A stretch of DNA of 16,457 bases from Bacteriovoracaceae bacterium (GTDB taxonomy: Bacteria > Bdellovibrionota > Bacteriovoracia > Bacteriovoracales > Bacteriovoracaceae), in NCBI GenBank assembly GCA_947442115.1, contig CANEVK010000020.1, positions 1 through 16,457 on the forward strand, written 5' to 3'. The notes under the pieces were generated by a model. It was given only the letters and a program-made list of their open reading frames with translations, was not told the DNA's origin and made no database searches. How positions within the stretch are numbered: position 1 is the first letter of the stretch; the number at the start of each line of letters is the position of its first letter. Both the position numbers and the translations under genes were made by a program. Shown here piece after piece: positions 7,255-14,740 of the stretch.

Positions 7255-7640
7255 TTTTACTCCTCACTTTGAATATAAGCAGCACTCATGCCTCAGATGA
7301 AAAGACGATTAAAGAACTTTTTGATAAGTATGAGCGTGTGATGTCTGAGCACAAGACTGAACTCATAGATGACGTCTTCACGAAGAAGTTTATTCGAGAA
7401 AGTGGTGGTAAAGAAGAATTTATTGAAAAGATTAAAGAGCTTCCAAAAGCTAAAAAGAAAACGAAATTAAAAAGAATTTTAGAGAGATGGAAGAAATCAA
7501 AAATAGGAAATATGTTCATAGCGAAGGTCAAAAAAGACACTCACAATAGTAAGAATAGCGAACCGACTTCTTCAAACTTTGTTTTAATTGAAGAAGATGG
7601 AAAATTAAAAATTGATGGAACGGTTAGTGATGATGAATAA
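7239..7640 (+). CDS. Exported lysine-rich small protein, unknown function
   Basis: This 133-residue protein has a signal peptide (1-18, cut near THA|SD) and a mature part very rich in lysine and glutamate. The segment 'KELPKAKKKTKLKRILERWKKSK' region (about 67-88) is strongly basic, and the C-terminus 'FVLIEEDGKLKIDGTVSDDE' is acidic. The order 'DDVFTKKFIRESGGKEEFIEKIKEL' followed by a terminal beta strand resembles small NTF2-like or DUF-type periplasmic proteins, but I do not recognise a family. A strong ribosome binding site AAGGAG lies five bases before the ATG at 7239, inside the amidase gene, so the 16-base overlap is real. Co-expression with the amidase suggests a shared periplasmic process, perhaps binding of wall or amidase. 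That is inference. Confidence 0.7.
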   Translation: MHLLLILLLTLNISSTHASDEKTIKELFDKYERVMSEHKTELIDDVFTKKFIRESGGKEEFIEKIKELPKAKKKTKLKRILERWKKSKIGNMFIAKVKKDTHNSKNSEPTSSNFVLIEEDGKLKIDGTVSDDE

Positions 7641-7944
7641 GAGCTTTATTGTCTTATTTTTCTTTATGATATCTTGTGGAAAACATGTGAATATTTCCAA
7701 TCAAAAGCTACAAAGTAATTCCACTCTAAGCACCTCTTCATCGACTTTCCAGGAAGGAGTTTTGATTCGCGGAAAACCTGATAAAATTAAAATGAACAGC
7801 ATTCTCTATACTGTCAGTGTTTACAGTTCTTATAATGCCCTTGAATTTGTCGCCTCAAAAAAACTTGATTCCCAAATTGATGTTAAATTTAAGGGCAAAG
7901 TCAAAAATAGCGAAATTATTCTGGAAACGATTCAAGCAAAATAA
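7630..7944 (+). CDS. Small predicted lipoprotein, unknown function
   Basis: From the ATG at 7630 the product has about 104 residues and begins with a short hydrophobic stretch ending 'FFFMISCGK', which fits a lipobox with the cysteine at residue 16. The mature part is a serine-rich linker ('SNSTLSTSSSTF') followed by a beta-rich domain with 'GVLIRGKPDKIKMNSILYTVSVY' region and 'IDVKFKGKVKNSEIIL'. No family is recognised. A longer version from a TTG at 7612 would add a poor n-region, so I prefer 7630 or the adjacent ATG at 7633. The start lies inside the 3' end of the preceding gene, which suggests termination-reinitiation coupling. Confidence 0.6.
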   Translation: MMNKSFIVLFFFMISCGKHVNISNQKLQSNSTLSTSSSTFQEGVLIRGKPDKIKMNSILYTVSVYSSYNALEFVASKKLDSQIDVKFKGKVKNSEIILETIQAK

Positions 7945-7966
7945 AAAAGGCTCCTTTCGGAGCCTT
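7938..7966 (-). terminator. Rho-independent terminator of the nuoBCDI operon
   Basis: A perfect 8-bp stem AAGGCTCC/GGAGCCTT (7947-7954 and 7959-7966) encloses a four-base loop that is GAAA on the minus strand. Minus-strand RNA continues with a run of U (TTTTTT then ATTT). On the plus strand the stem is followed by A residues, so it should act mainly for the minus-strand nuo operon, seven bases beyond the nuoI stop. Confidence 0.85.
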
Positions 7967-7972
7967 AAAAAA

Positions 7973-8482
7973 TTAAGCTTTAACGATTCGATCTCTCCAG
8001 GCCACGATATCAGGCGCTAGATAATCATACTTCATCTGATCAATGGTATAAGCAGAGAACTCATAATCATGAGAGTGAGTCAGACACTCGGTCGGACATA
8101 CAGTCGTACAAAGTCCACAGTAACAACAAAGGGCCGTATCAATTGTGAACTGATTTAGTTTCAATCGAATGGCCTGACCGTTACTGGTTTTTTTGATCTC
8201 CGTCCCCTCAGGTAATTTTTCAGAGGCGATATAGATACAATCTACTGGGCATGCCATAGCACATTGAGTACATGAAATACAGTTTAGGGTATCATTGAAA
8301 AGTCTCATACGAGCTCTTTCAGGAAGTACTTCTCTGACTTCTGGATACTCAATTGAAACTGGCTTTACCGCCCAAACATAACGAAAAGTAATCCACATCC
8401 CTTTGGCCGTTGTAGAAATACCATTCCATAGGTCAGCAAAATATTGTTTAAAACTTGATTCTGGGTGAACTTGTGTGCTCAT
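7973..8482 (-). CDS. nuoI: NADH-quinone oxidoreductase subunit I (NuoI)
   Basis: This 169-residue ferredoxin-like subunit holds the two tetranuclear clusters (N6a, N6b) that pass electrons from NuoG to the N2 cluster of NuoB. Both CxxCxxCxxxCP motifs are complete: C68/C71/C74/C78 in 'CISCTQCAMACP' and C119/C122/C125/C129 in 'CCYCGLCTTVCP'. Additional cysteines follow or adjoin the clusters (C82, C120, C133); C82 also occurs in E. coli NuoI. The N-terminal 'GMWITFRYVW' amphipathic helix is the usual membrane-interface anchor. The start overlaps the nuoD stop by ATGA (8479-8482). It is the last gene of the operon, and a strong terminator follows. Confidence 0.95.
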   Translation of the reverse strand: MSTQVHPESSFKQYFADLWNGISTTAKGMWITFRYVWAVKPVSIEYPEVREVLPERARMRLFNDTLNCISCTQCAMACPVDCIYIASEKLPEGTEIKKTSNGQAIRLKLNQFTIDTALCCYCGLCTTVCPTECLTHSHDYEFSAYTIDQMKYDYLAPDIVAWRDRIVKA

Positions 8483-9654
8483 CGGTCAACCTCTCCTAAG
8501 ACGATATCAATTGATCCTATCGTTGCTACGAAGTCAGCAATCATCTGACCAGGAGCAACTCGAGGTAACATAGAAACGTGGGTAAAACACGGAGACTTCA
8601 CTTTAAGTCTGTAGGGTGTTTTTTCATCGGCCTTCGCCACAAGATGGAAAGCCAACTCTCCACGCGGACATTCAGCTCTAACATAGACTTCACCGGCCGG
8701 AAGCTTCATCACTTTTGGAACCTTGCCCATGATAGGACCTGGCTCAAGTTTCTCAAGCACCTGACGAATAATTTTGATTGATTCACCAACTTCTTTCATA
8801 CGAACAATATAGCGGTTCCAGCAGTCACCCACTTGACCGAGCTCTCCTGTTCCAACTGGTACATCAAAATCAAATTCATTATAGAGTGAGTATGGAGCAT
8901 TCTTACGAAGGTCCCATTTCATACCAGCACCGCGAAGAACTGGGCCAGAAGCGCCGAAGTCTAAACAATCCTCTACGGTCATAACGCCAACATTGGCCGT
9001 ACGCTGAACAAAGATTTTATTTAAGGAAACGAGTTCATGATATTTTTTGGCTTCTTCTTCCATCTCATCACAGAACTGCCCTACGCGAACGAGCTGGTCA
9101 TCCGTCCAGTCATTCCATAGACCACCAATCCAGATGTAATTATAGAGAAGACGAGCACCAGAAACCTCTTCGAAAAGACGAAGAATTTTTTCACGGTAAT
9201 CAAATGCATAAAGGAATGGAGTAAACGCCCCTAAATCAAGAGCATATGTACCGAAGGCCATCAAGTGAGAGGCAATTCGCTGAAGCTCTCCCGTTAGAAT
9301 ACGCAGAAGTTCAGCGCGACGAGGAACTTCTGTTCCCAACATCTTTTCAATCGCCATGGCATAAGTCCATTCCATGTTCATAGAAGCGAGATAGTCTAGG
9401 CGATCAACAAAAGGAATCACTCCCCGAAAATCTAGATTCTCAGCATGCTTCTCCATACAACGGTGGAGGTAACCAAGATGAGGTATGGCATGGGCCACGA
9501 TTTCAGAGTCAGTCCAAATCTCTACCCTTAAAACTCCGTGAGTCGCAGGATGCTGAGGACCCATATTAAGGGTCAAAAGCTCAGATTTTAACTTTTCAGT
9601 TTCGGAATTAATGGTTGGCCTTTCAGGTTGGCCAATGTCCCAGCGGCTTTGCAT
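8479..9654 (-). CDS. nuoD: NADH-quinone oxidoreductase subunit D (NuoD)
   Basis: This 391-residue protein is the 49-kDa subunit, which forms the quinone-binding cavity with NuoB. It carries 'LNMGPQHPATHGVLR' (29-43), 'PHLGYLHRCMEKHAE' (58-72) and 'PFVDRLDYLASMNMEW' (81-96). H39 and Y88 line up with the quinone head-group ligands His38 and Tyr87 of Thermus Nqo4. The position after HR is C66, usually glycine. The C-terminus 'APGQMIADFVATIGSIDIVLGEVDR' is complete. Unlike in E. coli, NuoC and NuoD are not fused. The ribosome binding site AAGGG lies about eight bases before the ATG. The gap to nuoC is 14 bases, and nuoI overlaps its stop. Confidence 0.97.
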   Translation of the reverse strand: MQSRWDIGQPERPTINSETEKLKSELLTLNMGPQHPATHGVLRVEIWTDSEIVAHAIPHLGYLHRCMEKHAENLDFRGVIPFVDRLDYLASMNMEWTYAMAIEKMLGTEVPRRAELLRILTGELQRIASHLMAFGTYALDLGAFTPFLYAFDYREKILRLFEEVSGARLLYNYIWIGGLWNDWTDDQLVRVGQFCDEMEEEAKKYHELVSLNKIFVQRTANVGVMTVEDCLDFGASGPVLRGAGMKWDLRKNAPYSLYNEFDFDVPVGTGELGQVGDCWNRYIVRMKEVGESIKIIRQVLEKLEPGPIMGKVPKVMKLPAGEVYVRAECPRGELAFHLVAKADEKTPYRLKVKSPCFTHVSMLPRVAPGQMIADFVATIGSIDIVLGEVDR

Positions 9655-9668
9655 ATATTGATCCCTTC

Positions 9669-10238
9669 TTATTGAGCTTTGCTTTCTTGAGCTTTTTTAA
9701 TCATATCCTGACGGACAATAAACTCTCGATCTTCCATATTCATTTTATTGTCAGGATATACATTCATTCCGAGGTATACCTTCTGAGCAACATAATCTTT
9801 ACGCAGAGGATAGCCTTCCCAATCATCTGGGCAAAGCACTCGTCTCAAATCAGGATGATTATTAAATTTAATTCCAAACATGTCGTAGACTTCACGCTCT
9901 TGAAAATTCGCAGCCGCAAATAGTTTTACAATCGAATCAACAGCTGGATTCACGCGATCAGTGAGTTTAACTTTTAAAATTAAATCTCTCACCGCTTGAG
10001 GATCATAGTTTGTCAGCATGTAACAAACTTCCATGTGTTCCATATAATCCACACCGCTGATCACGTGAAGAGAATTAAAAGACACTTCTTTATTCGTTTT
10101 CAAAAACTCAACAACTTTATAAATGTGACTCGCTTCTACCGTGATGCTTGAATCAGATTTTGTATCAGCAGCGATGTAAGCGACTGCCTGAGCACCAGAG
10201 ACGTTACGATTAATGAGATCCGCTAATTCCTTATGCAT
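9669..10238 (-). CDS. nuoC: NADH-quinone oxidoreductase subunit C (NuoC)
   Basis: This 189-residue hydrophilic subunit is the 30-kDa family member that packs against NuoD in the quinone module. The family signature is clear at 113-150: 'QEREVYDMFGIKFNNHPDLR', then 'RVLCPDDWEGYPLRKDY'. The N-terminal alpha/beta domain is more divergent, as is usual. It overlaps nuoB by eight bases (10231-10238). The C-terminal tail past the PLRKDY motif (about 40 residues, ending in lysine-rich 'KKAQESKAQ') has typical length for separate NuoC proteins. Confidence 0.95.
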   Translation of the reverse strand: MHKELADLINRNVSGAQAVAYIAADTKSDSSITVEASHIYKVVEFLKTNKEVSFNSLHVISGVDYMEHMEVCYMLTNYDPQAVRDLILKVKLTDRVNPAVDSIVKLFAAANFQEREVYDMFGIKFNNHPDLRRVLCPDDWEGYPLRKDYVAQKVYLGMNVYPDNKMNMEDREFIVRQDMIKKAQESKAQ

Positions 10239-10713
10239 TTTTCACCCACTTCGTACGAAGGATTCTTTCATTGGCAATTTTCTTTTGAAGCGTCATCACA
10301 CCTTCAATAAGAGCTTCAGGACGTGGAGGACAACCTGGCACATAAACATCTACAGGCACGATCTCATCAACACCCTTTAAGACGTGATAACCATATTGCC
10401 AATAAGGTCCACCCTTATTCGCACAAGATCCCATAGAGATCACATATTTTGGCTCTGCCATTTGCTCATAAAGCACTTTCACACGAGTCGCCATCTTCAT
10501 GGTTACAGTCCCTGCAACAATCATGAGATCAGCTCTACGTGGAGTGGCCATAAAAGCTCCACAACCAAATCTTTCTAAATCATATTTAGCAGCTCCAGTG
10601 GCCATCATTTCGATCGCACAACAGGCCAGACCAAAAGTCATAGGCCAAAGAGAATTTTTTCTTCCCCAGTTTAAAAAATCATCTAGGGTCGTGAGCACAA
10701 CGCCGTCTTGCAT
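10231..10713 (-). CDS. nuoB: NADH-quinone oxidoreductase subunit B (NuoB)
   Basis: This 160-residue subunit carries the terminal cluster N2 that reduces quinone. All ligands are visible: the tandem C31-C32 in 'GLACCAIEMM', C97 in 'SMGSCANKGG' and C128 in 'VYVPGCPPRPEALIEG'. The arginine-rich 'TPRRADLMIVAGTVTMKMA' loop near the quinone site is intact. The ATG at 10713 has GGAG seven bases upstream. It is first in the local operon; nuoA, which normally precedes nuoB, is absent, because the next gene upstream on this strand encodes an unrelated metallopeptidase. Confidence 0.97.
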   Translation of the reverse strand: MQDGVVLTTLDDFLNWGRKNSLWPMTFGLACCAIEMMATGAAKYDLERFGCGAFMATPRRADLMIVAGTVTMKMATRVKVLYEQMAEPKYVISMGSCANKGGPYWQYGYHVLKGVDEIVPVDVYVPGCPPRPEALIEGVMTLQKKIANERILRTKWVKNA

Positions 10714-10751
10714 GGAAAACTCCAGTTCACAAATGAAATAATCTACTCTTA

Positions 10752-10780
10752 GTTTTACCGCTAGAGGCTTGAATTTTCAA
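10752..10780 (-). promoter_or_regulatory. Candidate promoter of the nuoBCDI operon
   Basis: On the minus strand TTGAAA (10780-10775) and TAAAAC (10757-10752) are separated by 17 bases, matching consensus at 5 and 4 positions. The 99-base gap upstream of nuoB is otherwise featureless, and I see no terminator for the metallopeptidase gene that ends at 10813, so read-through from it is possible. Confidence 0.4.
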
Positions 10781-10812
10781 TCATTTCCAAACGAATTCAG
10801 GACTTGTCTTAA

Positions 10813-11733
10813 TTATTTTTCTAAACAACGGCTGCTGTAGGACTGTTGGAATTTGAGCTGACTGTTTGAAGTAGAGGCAGGACCACGTCTAGGGCCTTGC
10901 TGCATATAGGCAAGACGTTTCTTATCATTCTCACAAACTTTAGAAAGGACGAGCTCATACTCCATTAATGCTGCAAGGGGATAAGGCACACCATAGGCGG
11001 AGGAAATAAAATTTATTTTATCAGATTTAAGATCTTGAAAATCATCTGCAATAGAGCGTTTTTTAAGTTGCCCATGAAAACGATCATAGTAAGGGCCAAC
11101 ATGATAAAAAAGTTCCACAGCTTTAGTATAAGACAAATCCCCTCGGAGATTTTCTATCCTCTGACAATGAGATCTGGATTGAACGCGACTTGAAAAAAGT
11201 TCCTTTAAAACCCGACATTCAGTCATGAAGGCCTGAACTTCTCCCCCCTGTCCTTCGATAGTCCCTTTGATAAAATCCTTGGCATTGAAACTTTCAGCAT
11301 AGGGATTAAAACTTTCTCGGTAAACATAATGAGTTAACTCATGAGCAAGATCCAAAAGCGCATCATCCCAGGCCAGATGCCGACTTATGTAAACCACTGA
11401 GCGTGACTCGTAGATCACATGATCAGGTGAATGCGGTGAGAATTTTCTTACGAGAGTGGTATCAGTCAGAGATGAGTCACCCACCTTGACCACATCACTC
11501 AATAATTGACCTGTTTGAGCGGCTTTAAATTGAGCTTCTTTCAGGAGTCGTTCTCCACTTTTTGAGCGAGATAAAAGATCGAATAGCTTTTTAAAATTGA
11601 CTTCCTCAGATGAGGTAAAACTCATCCATGATCCCGACTGAGTTGATTGCCCCTCGACATGAATGGTTTTCTCCACCAAGGCCAGGAGATTAAGGGAATA
11701 TGAAAGTAGAAAAATGAAGACAAAGTGTTTCAT
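10813..11733 (-). CDS. Putative secreted zinc metallopeptidase (HExxH)
   Basis: This 306-residue exported protein has a signal peptide (1-18, LNLLA). The metallopeptidase motif HELTH lies at 131-135, preceded by 'DDALLDLA' helix residues. A glutamate in 'EGQGGEVQAF' (E165), about 30 residues later, could be the third zinc ligand, as in gluzincins. The N-terminal 110 residues and the cysteine-containing C-terminal half (C173, C190, C267, C303) match no family I recognise. It is probably a periplasmic or secreted protease; the substrate is unknown. I use the ATG at 11733 instead of an unsupported TTG at 11751, because the signal peptide is then ideal and AAGAG lies seven bases before. A 9-bp hairpin includes this start codon. 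It is encoded 48 bases downstream of the lipoprotein operon on the same strand and may be its last gene. Confidence 0.75.
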   Translation of the reverse strand: MKHFVFIFLLSYSLNLLALVEKTIHVEGQSTQSGSWMSFTSSEEVNFKKLFDLLSRSKSGERLLKEAQFKAAQTGQLLSDVVKVGDSSLTDTTLVRKFSPHSPDHVIYESRSVVYISRHLAWDDALLDLAHELTHYVYRESFNPYAESFNAKDFIKGTIEGQGGEVQAFMTECRVLKELFSSRVQSRSHCQRIENLRGDLSYTKAVELFYHVGPYYDRFHGQLKKRSIADDFQDLKSDKINFISSAYGVPYPLAALMEYELVLSKVCENDKKRLAYMQQGPRRGPASTSNSQLKFQQSYSSRCLEK

Positions 11734-11761
11734 CCTCAAGCTCTTCGGCAAAGAGGATGAA
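11729..11761 (-). promoter_or_regulatory. Hairpin covering the metallopeptidase start codon
   Basis: On the minus strand TTCATCCTC (11761-11753) and GAGGATGAA (11737-11729) are perfectly complementary over nine bases, with a 15-base loop. The second arm contains the ATG start codon, and the loop contains the AAGAG ribosome binding site. No U-tract follows, so it is not a terminator; it could limit translation initiation. A competing smaller helix CTCTT/AAGAG is possible. Confidence 0.45.
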
Positions 11762-11781
11762 TACTTCAGCTAAAAATGACG

Positions 11782-13431
11782 CTAGAGCGAGATAAATTTT
11801 AAATGATGAATCGTCTTTCCGGACTCTTTTACTTGGATACTGCCCAGGTTTTTCAACGGAGGATCTTTTACCCCTCTTGGTAACACCCCTACTTGATAAA
11901 CTCCAGGCGCCAGGGTTAGTTCACTCATTCTGAAAGTTTTTGGTAAAGTTGTCCAATGCCGTACATCAGCTTTTTCAAAGGCTGCAATTCCCTTAGATGA
12001 AGCAATATATGTCGCCATGGCCATGGATTTGGCGAGGAAATCACCTTTAGGTTTTAAATTTTGATAGACCTGCATGGCTGCGACGATGGCCACGATATGC
12101 TTAACTGCCACTCGCGTACCTGTTTTTACATAATGAGCTACAATATCTTCCTCTAAAACCAGTCGCGCAACGGATCCATTCTCTGAAACGATGGCCAGTG
12201 GTCCCTGTTGAACAATTTGCCCTTGAGCATCCTTAACCACAAAATCTAAATCTTGAACCGCTGGAACATTTTCAATCGCCGGTAGCTCAAAAGAAATAGC
12301 CGCTTCTTGAACGGCCAGCCTGGTCACATCATGAGCAAAAATAAATCCACCCGTAGTCTCAAAATTTTCTGGCCGCATGCCCAGGGTGTTCATGGCAAAA
12401 GCTGTCACAATTTCTGCTCCAACGGTTGCAATAAAAGCTTTCGCACCAGGATTTTCCACAGATTCAACGGCCCCTTTAATACCAAAATTAAAAGGCTTTC
12501 CGACTTTTTGAGGGATCAATCCCTCCTCAAGGATAATAACAACATTAGTTTTTGATCCATTTATTTTTTTTAGGATATCTTCTGAAGGTGCAAGTTCCTT
12601 AACTCTTTGAGAGAATTCCTGAGAACGGATTTCTTTAGTAAGACTAAGAAATTTAAAAACAATAAAATTTTTCAGATCATCTCTGGCCACTGTTGGCGCA
12701 TAAAGATGGGAATCAGGCTTGCCCCCTTTCGCAATAACGTCTTCATAAGACTTGATGTAGTCAGAAGCTTTTGAATTAAAGACCTCTAAAGCTCCTCCCA
12801 TCGTTTCCAGAATCCCCAAAGCATCTCTATAAAGTTGAAGAGCAATCTGTTTATCGTTTCTGATCTCACTCACTTCATGAATTTGAGCACCAAAAACTTT
12901 GAGCATTAAGTCTGTCTGATAAATAGTTTTAGGAGCGGCACTTCGCTTGAGTTCAGCAAAATAAGAATCCCAGGCAAGAATAGTGGCACGGGCCGACTGG
13001 AGGTTTTGATTATTTTTTTCTTTTAAATAAAGCTGATAGTAGGCCTTGGCCAAAAAATAATGAGCATAAGATCTCTCATAATTAGCACCATAAAAAACAT
13101 CCGAGGCATCATTAATGAGAAAGCTCGTCGCTTTGGCAGATATTTTTTTTGTATAGAGTTGATCAATCATTTCAAGCGCAGATTGAAACTGAGTAATCGC
13201 CGTTTTTTCATCTCCCTGAGTCAGGGATAGGGTTCCGGTTTCTAAAAGCCACAAGAGCTGGCTTTTTTTATCTTTTTTAAGTTCACTCTTTTGAAGGGCT
13301 TCAGCTGCTTGACTGAATTCTCCGGCCCCATAATGGTCCCGGTAAACCTTCATCTGATCTTTCATCTTGGAGGCACAGGCCCCCAAGAGGAAAAGACTTA
13401 AAAGGATAGTGAGATTAAAACTTCTTACCAT
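11782..13431 (-). CDS. COG3014-like TPR lipoprotein
   Basis: This 549-residue lipoprotein has a signal peptide with lipobox LGAC (C19); alanine at +2 suggests outer-membrane retention. The first half (about 25-260) is helical with TPR-like repeats ('YGAGEFSQAAEALQKSE', 'GDEKTAITQFQSALEMI', 'ERSYAHYFLAKAYYQL'). The second half is a mixed beta domain with 'NVVIILEEGLIPQKVGKPFNF', then a late 'FEKADVRHWTTLPKTFRMSELTLAPGVYQ' stretch. The 'ADxRxWxxLP' pattern and overall order recall the uncharacterised COG3014 family, which I recall lying next to LpoB-like genes in other proteobacteria. Function is unknown; a scaffold for an envelope complex is a reasonable guess. The gene overlaps the LpoB-like gene by seven bases and lacks its own clear ribosome binding site, implying coupled translation. 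Confidence 0.8.
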   Translation of the reverse strand: MVRSFNLTILLSLFLLGACASKMKDQMKVYRDHYGAGEFSQAAEALQKSELKKDKKSQLLWLLETGTLSLTQGDEKTAITQFQSALEMIDQLYTKKISAKATSFLINDASDVFYGANYERSYAHYFLAKAYYQLYLKEKNNQNLQSARATILAWDSYFAELKRSAAPKTIYQTDLMLKVFGAQIHEVSEIRNDKQIALQLYRDALGILETMGGALEVFNSKASDYIKSYEDVIAKGGKPDSHLYAPTVARDDLKNFIVFKFLSLTKEIRSQEFSQRVKELAPSEDILKKINGSKTNVVIILEEGLIPQKVGKPFNFGIKGAVESVENPGAKAFIATVGAEIVTAFAMNTLGMRPENFETTGGFIFAHDVTRLAVQEAAISFELPAIENVPAVQDLDFVVKDAQGQIVQQGPLAIVSENGSVARLVLEEDIVAHYVKTGTRVAVKHIVAIVAAMQVYQNLKPKGDFLAKSMAMATYIASSKGIAAFEKADVRHWTTLPKTFRMSELTLAPGVYQVGVLPRGVKDPPLKNLGSIQVKESGKTIHHLKFISL

Positions 13432-14030
13432 GAAGTGGCATTTTTCTCTGAGTATTTATTGATTTTGGCGCGAGTTCTTAAAAATTCAGTCGCCGTTTCA
13501 ATATCAGTTAAACGAATATTTACTGAATACTCTTTTAAAGTCTTACCAGATCTTTTTTCAGGCTTCATATAAATACTTCCAAAGATCATGACATCAGCAC
13601 CAGTTTGCTTGCCAATTTTCTTTGCTGTGGCAGGATCAACCATACCATCATTTTGGTAAGTGATTTCTCCTAATATTTTTTCACGAGCAGCCTGATCAAC
13701 GAGCTTAAAATCTCCAGACATAGAGAGTTCATTTAAAAGTTCATCGTTAAGATCATTAATAGGGAAATACGCTTCAGCTGTTTGATTTTGAACTTCGGCT
13801 ACAAATATTTTAGGACGACCATGCTTGGTTTTCATCTCAGAAAAACCAGGATGGGCCTTCATCTGTTTTAAAATATCAGCAACTACTTGGGCTGTATCAG
13901 CGGCAATCCAGTTATCAGTAATTGTGAGACCTTTCTCATCAGACTCATTAGCATCAACTCTTTTGGCCTTAAAGCTTCCGCAAGATGAGGCCAACATACC
14001 AAGTGCTAGAACAGAAATAATAAACTTCAT
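13425..14030 (-). CDS. LpoB-like lipoprotein (penicillin-binding protein activator family)
   Basis: This 201-residue lipoprotein has a short signal peptide with lipobox ASSC (C17). The mature domain (about 40-200) shows the CsgG/TolB-N-like LpoB fold: strand 'GRPKIFVAEVQNQT' (76-89), helix 'INDLNDELLNELS', strand 'GDFKLVDQA', helix 'AATAKKIGKQTGADV'-like (138-151), strand 'MIFGSIYMK', and late strands with 'YSVNIRLTDIETATEF'. E. coli LpoB is an outer-membrane lipoprotein that stimulates PBP1b. Here the linker between the lipid anchor and the globular domain is only about 20-25 residues, far shorter than the proline-rich linker of E. coli LpoB, so reaching an inner-membrane synthase directly would be harder. 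The ATG at 14030 has AAGGAG six bases upstream. It may instead be a FlgO-type protein. Confidence 0.8.
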   Translation of the reverse strand: MKFIISVLALGMLASSCGSFKAKRVDANESDEKGLTITDNWIAADTAQVVADILKQMKAHPGFSEMKTKHGRPKIFVAEVQNQTAEAYFPINDLNDELLNELSMSGDFKLVDQAAREKILGEITYQNDGMVDPATAKKIGKQTGADVMIFGSIYMKPEKRSGKTLKEYSVNIRLTDIETATEFLRTRAKINKYSEKNATSW

Positions 14031-14039
14031 AGATACTCC

Positions 14040-14726
14040 TTAAACTTCGCCTTTACGGGCCTTAACAAAATCTTCATCAATTTTTTCTAGTGCTTTTTTT
14101 ACATTCTCTTTTGTCTCAGGATCGTCAGCTTTGCTCACGATATCTTCTGAAGCCTTATCGATGGCAGCCTTCAAACGAGAAACTTCCATTCTGACAAGTT
14201 TAGCGCAAGTAAAGCCAACGTAATCTTTCTTGGCCCCTAACTTTTGAAGATAGTTTCTTTTTTCCCAGTATTCTTTAACCGGTGCAATTCCGTGTAAAAG
14301 GGCCTGAACTCTTTCCGCCAAAGTATTAGAAACAAATTCTCTCATGGCTTGAGTTTTAGGGTTATTGGCATCAATGGAGGCAGCCCCCTCTTCTGAAGCA
14401 GCAAGAGACTTTTGAATAAAAGTGGTAATTTCTCCAGCAACCGCTGCACTCACGTTTGCTTTAGCGAGGTTACAGGCAATTTCACGATTAACTTTTGGTT
14501 CAGTTTCAAAGGCAAAATAGCGATACTTAGCAGTATCCATATTTTCTTGCTCAACCCAAACCATTGCATCTTCAATCCAACCTGGGCGATTAGTAGAAGA
14601 AGCATCTCTGACTTCGTAATCACGAGAGATCGTTGCAGAGTTGTCCACATCCTTCACTTTCTTTTTGCTGGAACAAGCAGTCCCTAGAAGTGAAACAGCT
14701 AAGAGACTGATTAATAATTTTGACAT
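14040..14726 (-). CDS. LPP20-like lipoprotein
   Basis: From the ATG at 14726 the product has 228 residues and a lipoprotein signal ending LLGTACSS (C18). The best recognised part, about 46-110, starts 'RPGWIEDAM' and contains 'YRYFAFETEPKVNREIACNLAKANVSAAVAG', which is the LPP20 pattern (P-W strand, then a helix rich in A and N that carries repeated alanines). A long helical C-terminal region (about 165-228) is charged. The perfect AAGGAG lies six bases before this ATG; a TTG 18 bases upstream is unsupported. It is the second gene of the lipoprotein operon: the stop of the gene before lies at 14741-14743, and the LpoB-like gene begins nine bases after its own stop. Helicobacter LPP20 and Vibrio FlgP are family members, so a flagellar or envelope role is possible. 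Confidence 0.8.
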   Translation of the reverse strand: MSKLLISLLAVSLLGTACSSKKKVKDVDNSATISRDYEVRDASSTNRPGWIEDAMVWVEQENMDTAKYRYFAFETEPKVNREIACNLAKANVSAAVAGEITTFIQKSLAASEEGAASIDANNPKTQAMREFVSNTLAERVQALLHGIAPVKEYWEKRNYLQKLGAKKDYVGFTCAKLVRMEVSRLKAAIDKASEDIVSKADDPETKENVKKALEKIDEDFVKARKGEV

Positions 14727-14740
14727 GAGCGCTCCTTTTC

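Noticed and set aside
7612..7629. TTG start for the small lipoprotein
   Set aside because: It adds residues that spoil the signal peptide; the ATG pair at 7630/7633 gives a normal lipoprotein start.
7941..7966. Hairpin as a terminator for the plus-strand amidase operon
   Set aside because: On the plus strand the stem is followed by A residues instead of a U tract, so it fits the minus-strand nuo operon; weak two-way action cannot be excluded.
8200..8240. Extra cysteines in NuoI (C82, C120, C133) as a novel cluster
   Set aside because: The two canonical four-cysteine motifs are complete, C82 also occurs in E. coli NuoI, and nothing shows a third cluster.
9615..9923. Plus-strand open frame of 102 codons across the nuoD/nuoC junction
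   Set aside because: It is antisense to two strongly conserved genes and has no independent coding evidence.
11734..11751. TTG start for the metallopeptidase
   Set aside because: No ribosome binding site precedes it, and the ATG at 11733 begins a textbook signal peptide.
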